A stretch of DNA of 64,000 nt from Gossypium raimondii (GCF_025698545.1 NC_068576.1:51060390-51124389), one strand, 5' to 3'; shown: positions 46,595 through 61,228, numbered from the stretch's first letter. Numbers and translations: made by a program. Notes: generated by a model from the letters alone, not told the origin.

Positions 46595-49500
46595 ATGGGC
46601 TCCCAAGGCGGATTCTACCAGTCCAAGGAATTTCTGGATCTGGTCAAGTCCATCGGCGAGGCTCGATCCAAGGCTGAAGAAGACCGGATTGTTCTCAACG
46701 AGATCGAGACTCTCAAACGCCGTATCTCCGAGCCCGACATCCCCAAACGCAAGATGAAAGAGTACATCATCCGATTGGTTTACATCGAGATGCTCGGTCA
46801 TGATGCTTCCTTCGGTTACATTCATGCCGTTAAGATGACTCACGATGACAGTCTCCTCGTCAAACGAACTGGTTACTTGGCCGTTACGCTCTTCTTGAAC
46901 GAAGATCATGATTTGATCATTTTGATTGTCAATACCATTCAAAAAGATTTGAAGTCTGACAATTACTTGGTGGTCTGCGCCGCCTTGAATGCCGTTTGTA
47001 AGTTGATCAATGAGGAGACCATTCCTGCCGTGTTGCCGCAGGTTATGGAGTTGCTCGCACATCCCAAGGAGGCCGTACGGAAGAAGGCCATCATGGCTCT
47101 CCATCGCTTTTATCAGAAATCCCCCTCTTCCGTCTCGCATCTTGTCTCCAATTTTCGCAAGGTAGGTCTTTCCATTTTCCATATTCTACTTCTAGGTTTA
47201 ATCTAGTTTTATCATTCCTAATGAATATGTTTATGCATTTTAATTTAACCACCAGGCAGCTATTTCTATGTGTATTTACCTATTTGAATTCGGAAAAGTG
47301 TCTTGTTTGATTTGCTGATACCGTGGGTACTATAGAGGTCAAAATTTACTGATTTTTCTCTTCATTTTTGGAGTAGTTTCACAAATCATCATTTTGCTTA
47401 AGTTTTATTGAAACTAGATGAATAGTTGTGTCTTATGTGTTGATTTCAAATTTATCATTAAGAGTAACTCCAAGCTCATGCTAACCGATCTGCTGTCCAA
47501 CAGAATTACCTTATACATGATACTCAACTAAAACCATAAATTCTCGAATACCTGCTTTTGTAGAATGACCTTTTTATTAAGGAAGGGAAAAGGGGAGTAG
47601 AGAAACCATATATTTTAAAGAAAATGCCATTGTGCAAGTTCTCAGTGTGTTGTGATTAGTACTTCCATTTTTAGGAAGGTCCATTTTAAGATCTATACCT
47701 TGAGAAGTTGAAAAGCTCATCCTAAAAGGGAAAAAAAAAATAGTCTTGATATATTTGTTTGTTACAGTTTCTCAATATATTTTTTCTGGAGGACCATAGA
47801 CTGTCTCATTTATAGGCCTAAAAGTGGCTTCCTTTCTTTCAGAGGCTTTGTGATAATGATCCTGGAGTTATGGGAGCAACCCTTTGTCCGCTTTTTGAAC
47901 TTATAGCAAGAGATGTTAATTCTTACAAAGATTTGGTCATCAGCTTTGTAAGCATTCTTAAACAAGTAGCTGAACGCAGACTATCAAAGGCTTATGACTA
48001 CCATCAAATGCCAGCTCCATTTATTCAGGTGATGAGTCTTTTAGGTTTTACTTGAGTTTTTAGGTGATGCATCTTTTCAATTGACAAAATAGATCATATG
48101 ACATAGTTGTATTTTGCAGATCAAGTTGCTTAAAATTCTGGCGTTGCTTGGAAGTGGTGACAAGCAAGCAAGTGAAAACATGTATACTGTAGTGGGAGAC
48201 ATATTCCGAAAATGTGATTCATCAAGTAATATAGGAAATGCTGTACTTTATGAGTGCATATGCTGTGTTTCTTCTATATATCCCAATCCCAAGTTATTAG
48301 AGTCTGCAGCCGATGTTATATCAAGATTTTTAAAGGTAGCCAATGCTTCTTCTGTCGATATGCTCTATTACTAGTATTTATTTTTTTATTTATTCTATGT
48401 GTTGAATTATGCCATCTTTTGTTTTTGTTTGCAGAGTGACAGTCACAACCTAAAATACATGGGCATTGATGCTCTTGGCCGATTGATAAAGATAAGTCCA
48501 GAGATTGCTGAGCAACATCAGCTGGCTGTGATTGATTGCTTAGAGGTTCAGAAGCTTCTTATTTTGAATTCTGTCCTTGGTATTTAGTCTTTGTTTCAGT
48601 ACTTTATTATGATTTAACTAGTGCAGACTGGGATTATTTATATAGCTTGCTCTATATGGTCAGATTTACCAGTTACTTGGTTCCAATGAATGAGAAATGA
48701 GATTAAGAGGAAATAGGGGGGGTGCTCTTAGAAAATTTAATCTGTCTGGTGTAGATTTTTTTCCCCTTGTGTTTTGGCTTGGCTACAAAATTTTGAGTGA
48801 ATGCTTTTGCTTTTTTGTTATGCTATTTTCCATGCAGTTGTCATTCTTCATCGCAATTATTTAACATGAGTGCTTTGACACAGGACCCCGATGACACTCT
48901 GAAGAGGAAAACTTTTGAACTACTTTACAAAATGACCAAGTCTACAAATGTGGAGGTTATTGTTGATCGCATGATTGATTACATGATTAGCATTAATGAT
49001 AATCATTATAAAACTGAAATAGCATCTCGATGTGTTGAACTTGCGGAGCAATTTGCACCAAGCAATCAGTGGTTCATCCAGGTATTATTTTGACTTCCTG
49101 TGGCCAATCTAGTTTCTTAGCTTAGAGTACTGACCGTTCCTGATAATTTTACTCTGCAGACCATGAATAGAGTTTTTGAGCATGCGGGAGATCTGGTCAA
49201 TATTAAGGTAGCACATAATTTGATGCGGTTGATTGCTGAGGGATTCGGAGAGGATGATGATAATGCAGATACTAAACTGAGATCATCTGCTGTAAGTTCA
49301 TTTGACGATTGCCTTTGCAGGCCCATGCAAAACACAATGTCAACCCTTGCATCATATCTTATTTCCTATAAATTTAACATCTTGCATCTTGTTTGATCTG
49401 TTTTTCTTCCATATTTTTAATTAATTTGATTCTATTTTGAGTCTGAGAGAAAGAAAAAGATCCCCGAAAGCTTGAAACCTTTGGATTTGTAATAGCTTGT

Positions 49501-52500
49501 GCTTTGTCCATTTTTGTATTACTGTGAATGGAACTAAACCCAGGGCTTAGCGTAGTTGGTTCATACAGCCATCCTTAAGAGGTGGCATTCAGCAGGTTTA
49601 CACTTGAAATTCCAGCACCTGCAACCTATTTTCCTGTTCAAGCATAGCCAAAGTTGAGGATGTCTGGTTTTACTAGGAAGTCGCCAACTTATAATATACA
49701 GGATAGGCTTGTGTAACATTTCTGGTTTCAGTGGAAAGCCAGAGATATAATACTCCTTATAATACATAGCATCCATTATTCTTTATCTGAATAATAATTT
49801 GAGGATCACCTATGTTTTAACTTGAATTTGTCTGGGTTTTGCATATGTTATGTTACCTATTAGCCCAGAGGGACATTTATAGTGCAATCTTCACCCTTTT
49901 TAATTCATATGTAGCGTCTATATCAAGTTTTACTCTTTTCTTTCTTGGTCCTTTTGTTTTCTTAAGTTTGAATGATTATTTTTTTGGGCAGGTGGAGTCT
50001 TATTTGCGCATTCTTGGTGAACCAAAGTTGCCATCTGTTTTCCTTCAGGTATGTTCTTTTGTATCAAGTATTCTTTCTTTCCCTTGTATTTCTTGCATGT
50101 GGAAGGACTAAAATATTGATTATTATCTTAATTGTGAGTTTTGATTGCAGGTAATCTGTTGGGTATTGGGGGAATATGGAACAGCTGACGGAATGTTCTC
50201 TGCTTCTGACATTACTGGGAAGCTGTGTGATGTGGCAGAGGCTTATTCTAATGATGAGACTGTTAAGGTATCAGCTAATATGAATTAATTGTTCTTAGAC
50301 TAGTTATTACTTATTACCACTTCATGCAAACCTAGATCCTTTTATGTTGACAATCTCGTGGTTGACTGAAAATTTCTTTCGTAATTGTTCTAGAATATTT
50401 TTATGTTCTTTCAATATCTGCAAATGTGATGATCTTTCATTTATTTTGGAAGGCATATGCAACTACAGCTCTCATGAAAATATATGCGTTTGAAATAGCA
50501 GCTTGGAGGAAAGTAGATATGCTGCCTGAGGTTGGTTGCCAAACACCTGAGGACAAATTTGTTATATGCAAATGCTCATTTATGTTGTTGATGTGTTGCA
50601 TCCTTTGGTACTTTTATTATCATGTTTTTAGTGAAATGGTCTTAAAATAACTTAAACTATCTGTCTTTTCATGTCTGGTTTTGTGGTTGCTTGGTTGCCT
50701 ATAAAATGAAAATCTAGTAACATTAGCTAGCAAGGACTTTTAGAGGAATTTTTACTCTAATTAATTAGACAAAGTTTAACCATGGTTACAACTTGCAACA
50801 TAACAATGAGATGCCTCAGTCTCTTTCCATATGATTTGGCAATGAAGAAAACAAATCAGGCTTGGGCTGGATGTCAGGCTGGAAGTGTGTTAGCTTTATC
50901 TCATTGTATTGATTGTGAAATTTTGTTTTGACAACATACTGTCTCTCACTTAGAAGCAGCTGCAGCTGTTAGAAGGGGTTCTACTGTTTAAATAATAATC
51001 TTCTTCTTTTCTCTCTCTCTATGGGGGTTGTGTTTGAGCATAAAGGAGATAAGTAGAAATTACAGTCAAGCTACCTCTTACTAGGTTGTTCTGATGTTGA
51101 GATAGTGATAGATGTAAAGAAGGGTTATATTTATATTTAGGAATAAAGCCTACCAGGTGGAATCAGCGGTTTGTGATGCCAATTGTGCAGTGTGCTAGTA
51201 GTGTGTAAATTGCTGCAAATTTATTGTAACTGGATGGTTATAGAACTTCTAGTGTTGAGATGGAAATTTCTTTATAATGCTTATTAACTCCAGTAAGCTA
51301 GTTAATGCCTGAATATAGAATGCTTAAATGTATAATCATATTCAATTCTTGTAGGGCAACAAATTTGTGGATTGATTTCTCTTATCTTTCTTGATGCAGT
51401 GCCAATCTTTAATGGAAGAGTTATTGGCTTCTCACTCAACAGATTTACAGCAACGTGCCTATGAACTGCAAGCAGTGATTGGGCTTGATGCTCATGCTGT
51501 TGCGTGTATTATGCCATCAGATGCAAGTTGTGAAGATATTGAGGTGCTTTCTTATCGCATTCTGTTTGTTTAATTTGGTTTCAACGTACAGATTCTCATT
51601 TTATCTGATGTTTCTGATGGCTCCTGTTTCAATTTCCTTGTGATGTCTTGTTTATAACTTCTGTGGCTTTCTAGCTTAAGATTCAAATTCTTTTAAAATG
51701 ATATGCCTATGACACTTTTATCCTTACAAGTTGATTGCGTCTTTGACCTGAAGCTCAGGTTGATAAAGCATTTAGTACTTGAAAATGGTCTGTTCCACTT
51801 AAAGTTGTCATATAGAGTTTGAACCTATGATTGATGAATTAAGCATTATCCCTCCTTGATTCTCCAATTCGCGGTAGCACCTCTGTTAAATGTAAATATT
51901 GCTATAAAGAAAAGAGTAATTTAATCCCCTCCTGCATTGATCTACTTGTTGAACATTGCGATAGTTGTGGTGTTGCCTCTTCTATGATTGAGATAATGTT
52001 TTTACAAGTAGGTTGCCCTGAAAATTTTGAAAATGGACTCTTTGGTGACAAGACTACTCTATGGATATATATACACACTTACTTTACCTCGTTTTGGCTT
52101 TTAGGAGTTCACAGAATTGTCTTGACTCTTTGAATTATAACAATTTATATATATGTGTTCCGTTGAAAGCTTGTGGGAGCTTCAGAGTATTATGACAGAT
52201 ATATCTGTGCTCTGTCAATTGATTGATATTTTAATCCCTAGCTTTCTACAAAAAGATAGGGTCCATTTAGCAAATGAAATAAAATTTCATGCTTATGTTG
52301 GCTATTTGTCTTTTTGGCCCGTGTGTGTTCTGTCAACTGCATCATGGTGGAACGTTCTTTTCTTATTTATGTAACTTTTCATGCAAGAGTACAGTCATTG
52401 TTAGTTCTGCTTGCAGGTTGATAGAGACCTTTCTTTCCTTAATGATTATATCCAAGAAGCAATAGAAAAAGGTGCTCAGCCCTATATTCCTGAGAGTGAA

Positions 52501-53478
52501 CGCTCTGGAATGTTAAATATCAGCAATTTTAGGAACCAAGATCACCACGAGGCTTCATCACATGGTCTTAGGTTTGAGGCTTATGAGCTCCCAAAACCAG
52601 CTGTGCAGTCCAGGATCCCTCAAACATTAATTGCTTCAACTGAAATAGTGCCAGTGCCTGAGCCAATGTATCCTAGGGAGAGCTACCAGACTACTATGCC
52701 ATCTATTCCATCAGATGCAGGATCGGCGGAGCTCAAGCTACGACTAGAGGGAGTACAAAAGAAATGGGGTAGATCGACATATACACCTGCTACATCTACC
52801 TCAAATTCCACATCACAGAAAACAGTTAACGGGACTTCACAAGGTGATGGGGCAAGTACCGTAAGTTCAATGCGTGAAACCTATGATTCAAGGAAACCAC
52901 AAGTTGAAGTTTCTCATGAGAAGCAGAAACTTGCTGCTTCACTGTTTGGAGGTTCATCAAAAACGGAAAAGAGGCCTGCTACTGGTCATAAGGCTGCAAA
53001 GGCAAGCAGCCACGTGGTGGAGAAGTCTCATGTGCCAAAGTCTAGTATGGAAGTTGCATCAGAAAAGGCCGCTCCTGCTCAGCAACCTCCGGACTTGCTT
53101 GATTTGGGGGAACCAACTGCCACAAGTACTGCTCTTCAACTAGATCCATTTAAACAATTGGAGGGCCTTCTTGACGCAACTGAAGTTGCTTCAGCTGTAA
53201 ATGGTGCACCTGCTGCTTCCAGATCACCTGATATAATGGCATTGTATGCTGACACAGCCGCTGGTATACACAATAAAAATGATGCTGATCTTTTATCTGG
53301 CTTGTCAAATCCTTCAGTGACAAACATGCCTGGCACTACTGCAATGCCTCAAGTAACACAAAGCAGCAGTAAAGGGCCAAACCCTAAAGATTCCTTGGAA
53401 AAGGATGCATTGGTGAGGCAGATGGGTGTGAATCCATCGAGTCAGAATCCAAACTTGTTTAAAGATTTACTTGGGTGA
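46595..53478 (+). CDS. AP4E: AP-4 adaptor complex epsilon subunit, 11 exons, ~955 aa
   Basis: Exons: 46595-47161, 47843-48028, 48120-48335, 48435-48545, 48884-49081, 49160-49291, 49992-50048, 50151-50267, 50453-50530, 51400-51543, 52417-53478, all phase 0. Residues ~30-600 are the adaptin N-terminal helical-repeat trunk (ISEPDIPKRKMKEYIIRLVY, IEMLGHDASFGYIHAVKM, KRTGYLAVTLFLNEDHDLI, KEAVRKKAIMALHRFYQKSP). The last exon (353 aa) holds the end of the trunk (VDRDLSFLNDYIQEAIEKGA), a flexible Ser/Pro-rich hinge and a conserved C-terminus ending NLFKDLLG. Family knowledge: AP-4 works at the trans-Golgi network in sorting to the vacuole, with epsilon as a large subunit beside beta-4, mu-4 and sigma-4. 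The length is close to Arabidopsis At1g31730. No breaks are seen. The start is the first ATG after a CT-rich leader. Confidence 0.95.
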
Positions 53479-55801
53479 ACTGGAAACATGAATATGATTT
53501 AAGGGATTTTAACAGCTACCAAATTTACAGTGCCAGTGCGGTTTTGCATGCAGCTGGGCAGTTGATAGGACAATCATACAGGCTATATTGGTATTTATTT
53601 ATCATTACCAGATATATGCCAGAGATTGTCATATAAATGTGATCCAGCCATATAGAATTTTGGGGTCAGGTACTGTTCTGTAGTTTCTTTTTTCCTTTAT
53701 TTTTTTGGAAGCATTACTGGTCTGGAGGGTTTAGTGTTTATTTTAATACCTTTTATTTTAATAGGAAAGAGCAGAAACAATGATGTTGTGTTCGTTCTTT
53801 TGAGTGATTTGCGAGCGGAGGTTTTAGTGGCGGTGTATTGTATTGTAGGTCATGCCCATGCCTATGCCTAAAGAGTTAGACGGGCGAGGGTTTTGCTTTT
53901 GCCTTCTTTAGCAGTTGCCGATGTTTGGGTCCCTTGTTATAATAATGATGTACAAATACTGGTAAGTTAATTAATTAATCTGAAATATGGAGTTTAAGTA
54001 ATCTGCCTCAATTAGAATCACAAATAAAGACTCCCCAGATTTGGAAGATAATTTTATTTCTTTGTTTCGGTTTCATTTGCTACAATACTTTCTCGGCATC
54101 TGAAATAATAGTATTTTAAGTTCTATTTTCTGTTTGTAAGTAGGCAACGGGCTTTCTGGCTAGTATTTGTATACTATCAGATGTGTCGGAAGACTGAATT
54201 AAAAAAAATTTCAACTGATTAAGTAATCCATCCTGCCTTTTTCTGTTGGCAATTAAAAGTATTTCCAAGAATTTTCTCTCTGTAAATAATAATTTTGTAT
54301 TCTTTTAAAAAAAATTAATGTTTTATACTGTTAGTAGTACTTGGATATTTTAAAGGATTAAAACATGATTTGGTTTTAAATTATCCCTTTTTTCATTTAG
54401 GTATTTAGACCTTTTTTCTCTAGATTTACATTCCATTAATCGAAGTTAAAAAGTTGGCTGACGTGTAGTGTCTATTGAAAATTTACAACACACCATCTAG
54501 CACTTGTGACATATTGCATCTATATGTATTGAAAAGTAAAATATATATTCTAAAAATTCAAAATATACAAATAAAATTAACTAAACAAATTAGAAATTTA
54601 TCGTAGACTTTAACCACGGTTGACTGACATTACTGAATTTTAATTTTAATTTTTGAAACATTTTAAAATTTTCAAGATTTTTTAGGATATATATTTTATT
54701 TTTTGGAATATATATAATTTACAACTTATATATTTAAATTTCTTATATTCTTTTTAAATTCTTAATTTAGCTAATTTTTCAATTTTCTGAATTTTATGAC
54801 AAGTTTTTGAGTTTTTGCAAAAAAATATTTTTAAAATTATTGCAATTTCTCTAGAGTTTATATATACATTAGAATTTTCAAAATTTTTGCTATTTTCTAA
54901 AGTTTAACTTTTTTTCAATTTTATTTTCAAAATTTTCTAAGAATTGAACGAATTATTATTATTTTTGAATTTATTTTTATATATTTTATATTTTTAACTT
55001 TTATTTAAAATAAAATTTCCTATTATTTTGGATTTTTTATTAATTTTTAAAATTTATATAAAATATTAATTTTATCCACATAGAACATATCTCATATTTT
55101 AAAAGACTAAAAGGGCAACATGACGTTTTCTTATAGGCACTGTATGTTAGTCTATTTTTTAATATCGTTGATGATAGTAATTGATGGAATGTTATCAATA
55201 TAAAAATTAAACACTAAAATGAAAAAATATAATTTTGGGTATATCTCTATTTAGAAATAAATAATGATAATCTATCATATATAAATATATATATAATTCA
55301 TTACGTTTGGAAAATTAAAAGTGCTTTTTACCTCAGAATTAATGAACAACACATATAAAAATTGTACAGGCCCAAAGACAAAAATTAAGATTTAAATTAA
55401 AATATATAAAATTATATTAAATTATTTAAATATCATATAACTTAATTTTATTATTAAAATTGATGTCAAAACTCAAAAGTTGTTGTTTAATTTAGAAATT
55501 AATTAACAATTTTTTTACAATATAATTTTTTATAACGAGCGAGGAAGTGGCCCCTATCCATATTTATTTTTAAAAGTGAAGCTCTAACCCTCAAATTGAA
55601 AAATCAAATCATATTATATTTCGGGTTCTGAATCTCTCGCTTTCAGGCTTTCTCCCTCTCACATAAACACTCTTTGGTGGCGAATCTTTAGAAAAGAAAG
55701 CAAAATTTGAACATTGATTGGCGGGAAACTAAGGAAACGTAGCCGGTACTCTTTAATTGTGGTTTTTCGTGAGGCTGCTATTCTAATTTGTATCAAAGAA
55801 G
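53479..55801. other. Spacer between AP4E and NNF1
   Basis: The first ~500 bases fit the AP4E 3' untranslated region. From ~54,380 to 55,230 the DNA is very AT-rich, with possible weak inverted ends (TTAATCGAAGTTAAAAAG on the left, TAATTGATGGAATGTTA on the right), perhaps an old foldback element. No coding signal is seen. Confidence 0.4.
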
Positions 55802-58466
55802 ATGGATAGCAGAAATGGCGGTGGTCCCGTCACAACAATAGGAAAAAGGCAATCCGATTTGAAAAAGTCTTTCAAGCTCGCCGTTCGCTCTCTTCTCACT
55901 ACTTGTCCTACACAGGTTTTAATTTGGTTACCTAATTCTCTTTCTACTGACAATGTGGATTGGTGCTTTCAAATGATTCTCTTTTTGTTCTCATGAAGGA
56001 ATTCAGCAAAGCGTTTCCAAAATTTTCAAGTATCGAGCAAGAACATCTCCACCAGCTTTTTATTCAGGTCTACCCTTTTGTGTTTCAGTATTATCTGGGC
56101 TTAGCTTTTTGTTGATTTCGGGTGTAGAGATTTTAAGGACTACTTTTAACTGACACTTGATCTTGGTGCTAATTTATGGCAAATGTTCAGGTCATTACCT
56201 CTTTACATGGGAATATAGAGGTATGCATTGTCTTTCAGTTATCATGCCTTCTTTTTTCCAGTTATTATTTTGCAGTGTTGTAATTAACCGTCCCTTTAAT
56301 TTCTATAATTTAGTCACCACATTCACTCCTGGCTAGTGATGTTTTACACATAAAGCACTGTTTTCAACTCTGCTGCTTTGTTTGAATAATGTTAATTCTA
56401 ATGGAAGGTTTTGGCCATATGGAATTAAGTTGATTAGTGAATACAATGATAATATAATGTAATGGAGCGGTAGTAGGAGCAGCTATCTCCGTATCAAAGT
56501 TGGTGGCACTTTCAGTGTTAATTTAGGTAGTGCTTAAGTCACTACTTTTCTGTACTGACCATCTTAGGTGTCCAGTTGAGGATTTTGTCAATTTTATTTG
56601 GTGCCTCACTTACTTCTCTTAACCATTATATAGTATGTCTTATTTCTTGTTTTTCCTCTTCAATGTCTCAGGACGAATTTGAGTCTTTATGCAATGAAAC
56701 ACAGGTATTCCCTTTTATACTACTACAATGACTGTTTCATTGATATCGGTTTATCATGCACCTGATGTAGCTTTCTTTCATCACTTGGATATGTACATGA
56801 ATCGAGTAAAGTATTTTGGAAGAATAAGACCTTTTGGATCTTGCAGGCTATTTCATTTCCTTAAGCCCTAGCTTTCTAGAAGTTTCACTAAGATTTTTGG
56901 TTTAATGATGTGTAGTGAAAGATACAAATACCAGTTTTTGGGAAGGAAATAGGTTTCTGGAAGCACTTATGCAAAGTCTATAATAGTAACAATGGGTTTT
57001 ATTTGAACTGAGTTCACTTAAGATGGGTCCTCTATCGCAAATCAACAAAGACTTGATTTTCTTGAAGATGGTTAACTGAGATTTAGTGGTTCAAATCTTA
57101 AATTGACCTTATCATCCTTTTGTGTATTAAAGAAATATCATTGATTTGAAAAAACCTGGCAAGAAAAGAACTAGAGTCTGGTATAAAAACATTAGATATG
57201 AAAAGCCAATTGGACAGACTGCATAAGGAAACAACAGATCCCAAACTTGACCTAAAAAAAATACACCCCACTTTGTATACATGATTCCCTTTATCACATT
57301 CAATTTCCGGACAATTTTCTTGCATTGCATTGGTGTACATCTCTTCTATTGTAAGACTTCTAGGGACCTAGATTTTTAAGTTTCTTCAATTTGTAGGTAG
57401 GAGATGCCCTTGATACTGTGGAGCAACTTGTGGAAGAACAATCTCTTGACCCTTTGTCTTCAGATAGGTAGGTAGCATCTGGTTTCTAATGTTCTTTTAA
57501 TGTTTGGTGGTTAACTGATAACAGTTAATTACATTTGTAATTCAATCCTATTTGGATATCTGCTGTTTCAAATTCAATTACCATAGATTTGAATTCTATT
57601 AACTTCTTATTCTGGAGTTGATGAGACTCTACAGTTTATACTCGAACAAAATTGTTTTCCAAGACCACTTATGTTGCCTATGGTGGTGGCTCTTCCTTAA
57701 TGCATTATTTTCTCCAATGCCATGTTTTATATTCACATGGAGCCTTGTTGACTGTATTTCTTTCAATATGAACTGGTGAGGATTTTGAATGCAGGACTAA
57801 CGTAATGGATGCAGTGCACAATTTGTCAGCAGCGAAGAAAGCTGAGATCCATTACTTAAGAGGCCTGCTGGAAAGGGTAAGAAATGAGTTGTGAAGTTTC
57901 TCTATTACAAAGTAACTTAGTAGGCATTACTAGGCAATTATTACCCTTTTCTCTTATTCGATCTGTTTAATTCTCATTCTTCATTTTGTGTGCTTAAAAG
58001 TATGAAGAGAGCTATTTAGGCCATCAAGATAGTCATACAAAAATTTTCAGGACTGTTGTCCAATGAAGCAGAACACTGTTATTGAAATAGGCAGATTTTT
58101 TGGGCTGAAATGACATGTTATGATCTACCCTCATTGATTTTGCTTATTCTAATAGATAGATAAGAAACATAGGAAAGTTACGGCATATTTTCTTTCCAAT
58201 TTGTTTTATAGGCTGAAGAACATAATCGGCTTATTCAAGCTCGGGTGGACCTACTTAGGAATAAGACACAAGAAGTCCCGGACATAAAAGATTTTATTGG
58301 GAAGGTGGGTAACTTTCCACTTTCCTGTCAAATATGGGCTTTAAGCAATGGGTTTGGTAGGTGAATATTACTCAGGAAAATCTTAAATTTTATTTACCTC
58401 ATGTCACTGTTGCAGTTGAGAGGTGGAATTTTAAGTTACAAGGGAACACAAAATGTGGAGCTTTAA
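55802..58466 (+). CDS. NNF1: NNF1-type kinetochore protein (MIS12 complex), 8 exons, 180 aa
   Basis: Exons: 55802-55915, 55999-56067, 56191-56220, 56672-56704, 57397-57467, 57795-57876, 58212-58304, 58416-58466. All have GT..AG ends and join in one frame. Several exons are only 30-80 bases. The product starts MDSRNGGGPVTTIGKRQSDL and has FSKAFPKFSSIEQEHLHQLF, the NNF1/PMF1 signature IEDEFESLCNETQVGDALDT, and a helical, coiled-coil-prone C-terminal half (AAKKAEIHYLRGLLERAEEH). Family knowledge: NNF1 joins MIS12 in the complex that links inner centromere chromatin to the outer kinetochore. The Arabidopsis gene recalled for this is At4g19350. The C-terminal end (LRGGILSYKGTQNVEL) is the least certain part. 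Confidence 0.85.
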
Positions 58467-60307
58467 ATGGTCTGCAACTGGTGGGGCTGGCAAAGTGTAT
58501 CTCAGACTGCAGTGACTGAGAAGCTGCATGGAGCGGTTAATAGTTAATACGTATTTGTAGTGAGATGGTGTTAAACCTTAAGCGTGGTTGTAATAAGTAA
58601 ATACATTGCGAGTTCTAAACCTACTTCTACTTGTTTGGGTAAAGCAAAATGATGAGTGTCGGGATTTGGGTGAGTCGAAAGGTGTATAGTTGGATTTAGA
58701 CGGTAAGGCCAGCAAGAATGAATCAAAAAATCGCAGTGTTGGATTGATATGGCCTGCTCTGCTCTTTTGTTCTTGCTCTTGCTCCTGGCTAGTTCCTACA
58801 ACACAAACACAATGGTACAACCTCTCAACTCAAGCTACCTATGCTTGCCATTGCCATTGCCATCGGAATATATGTTTATTTTATATGAATGTGCAATTGG
58901 AACCTTTTAGTATTTGCACATACGCCCTCCTCCCTTGGCTTCCATTTGAGATTCACTGTTGCTGTTGCTGTTGCCGTTGCCTGTTGGTGGTTTACACACA
59001 GTTCCAAAGTATCATTAGATATATGATCATCCGGTTGCAGTGGGTGACAATGCATAGATACTTTTGTCAAAGCTACATTACTCCCGCCCAACAAAGAAAT
59101 TAAAAGTAAGCTGACAGATGATAATATGCATTGATGATGTTAACATGAACATTTTTTGTCAAAATTCATATTCATGCATCGAATGGAGACTATCTGACAG
59201 TTTTGAAAGGTCAACTGCCAGACCAGGCAGGCACAAACTTTGACTGATATTGATTTTTCGAATCGAATGGCTTAAGCTTGGTGAAATTAGAAAGAGTAGG
59301 GTAGTGCTTTTAATTGTTGATGTTACCAGGTAATTTGTAGCAGGCGGGACACGTGGTTTCTGTTCGAGAATGAGCATCTCATTTCAAGTCAAAAGTTTTG
59401 CCTAACCATTTTCATTTTCAAGTAATTATTGCATTCAAATTTCAATGGCAATAACGGTCCAGTTCAGGTGATATTTCTTTTTTCATAGGTAAAAGTATCA
59501 AAAAAAGTTCTTATATTTAGAGGTAGATTGCATTTCGGTCCCTTTACTAAAAAATTGAGTAATTTAATTCTTATATGTTGCAAAACATGTAAATTTACAT
59601 GTATAACTATAAATACAGATTGAGACTAACCTGACTAAAACTTTTATACACGATGGGATTTAGAGGCTTGTGCATATAATTACGCATGATAGGTCTTAAA
59701 CTTAAGTACTTGATACCTAAAACCCTTATCTTCGTCAATAGAACCAAAACCTTGTTAATTTCACTTTTTTTTTTGTTTCATTTGTCAAACAAATATTTTT
59801 AAATAGTATCTTCTCATAAATATTACCTTTTGAATTTCATTTGTTAAGTATGAAAAACAAGATTTTATAAATAAAAAATCACCCTTTTGAATTTCATTTG
59901 TTAAGTATTAAAACAAGATTTTATAAATAAATAAAAATCACTTACTCTCTAGTTTAAAAAATACACATGAAGGTTTGATGAAAATACACTAATTTTCTAA
60001 AGTTTATTTATAAAATGATTTTTAAATAGAAATATTTTATCTTTAATTAGTTATTACTTTATTTTTATTATCTTCAATTTTTATATTTAATTTTTAAAAT
60101 TAAAATAATAAAAATCTAATTAGTTATAAAATAATTAAATTATTTTAATATAATCATATTGTAAATATAATGTATTTTATATTAATTTATAAATTTATTT
60201 TAACTTACAAACATGTCCCACACATTGTGGGCATAAAATGAAATAAATACGGATTGAGAATCTATACATGATTTACACAAAATAAGGCTTGAATTGGAGA
60301 TCATAAA
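58467..60307. other. Spacer with NNF1 3' region
   Basis: Transcribed 3' sequence may reach ~59,100; it contains trinucleotide-like runs (TTGCCATTGCCATTGCCAT; TGTTGCTGTTGCTGTTGCC). A 137-codon open frame at 58,690 is Cys/Ser-rich low complexity and is not considered a gene. From 59,490 onward dispersed AT-rich repeat sequence (CATTTCGGTCCCTTTAC) is seen. Confidence 0.4.
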
Positions 60308-60935
60308 TTAAGGTTAAATTTTGCTATTAAACCTTATACTTTGTGTAAGTTATGAATTTAGTACCTATATTTTAATTTGACCATTTTCGACTCATTCCTT
60401 TTAGAATTTTAAAACTTTAGTCCTAATAATATGGTAGCTATTAAATTCATTAAGTTAAATTACATTATTTTCAAAATTTGATGCGTCAAATATATTATCG
60501 CATATGCATTGCCATGTCACTTGTTATTCTATATATTATGCACAACAAAAATTAGATAATAGATTTAATGACTATTATTTGTGTTAAGATTAAAATTTCA
60601 AAATTCAAAAATATAGTGACTAAGAATGATCTAGTTGGGGAACATGGATTAAATCTATAACTTTATGCATAATACAAGATTAATAGCAAAATTTAACCAA
60701 ACATATTTAGTTGCTACCATTTGGTCAAGACTAAAGTTTCAAAATCCGAGAAGTACATAGACTAAAATTGACCAATTTGAAAGTATAAGGACTAAATCGA
60801 TCAAATTAAAATACGATACTAAATCCACAACTTACGTAAAGTATAGGGTCAAATTACTAAATCCACAACTTAAGTAAAGTATAGGGTCAAATTACTAAAT
60901 TCACAACTTACATAAAGTATAGGGTCTAATAATAG
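60308..60935. repeat. Palindromic MITE-like element plus 38-bp tandem repeats
   Basis: 60308-60460 (GGTTAAATTTTGCTATTAAA...) returns inverted at ~60,645-60,698, giving a ~390-bp foldback. A second inverted partial copy of the same arm lies at ~60,715-60,935, where the outer part is triplicated as 38-bp units (60819, 60857, 60895; CTAAATCCACAACTTA and GTAAAGTATAGGGTCAAATT). Confidence 0.72.
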
Positions 60936-61228
60936 AATTTGAACTAAAATTAATTTTACATGGATATAATTTAATGAATTATCTCAAGATTAATATATAT
61001 AACCGAGTTAAATGTTATGCAATTAAATTTTCATCATTTTGAAATTAAAAATAGAAAATGAATAAAATAAATAAAAATACATAGGTAAATAATAAGAGTA
61101 TAATTATCTTTTATTTAAAATTTGTTTAGTAAATAGATCTCGTTTTAAATATTTGAGGTAAGTGGGTTTTGCTCAAATCATATGGATAAATGTATTTTAC
61201 CCTAAATCTGAAAGACTAAATGTATTTT

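Noticed and set aside
46568..47182. 204-codon minus-strand frame
   Set aside because: Exact antisense shadow of AP4E exon 1.
54380..55230. Possible foldback element between AP4E and NNF1
   Set aside because: The candidate arms are short, AT-rich and poorly matched. Kept only as a remark in the spacer entry.
58690..59103. 137-codon open frame after NNF1
   Set aside because: Low-complexity Cys/Ser/His content arising from GCC/TGT-type trinucleotide runs. No domain, no splice context, and it sits in the probable 3' region of NNF1.
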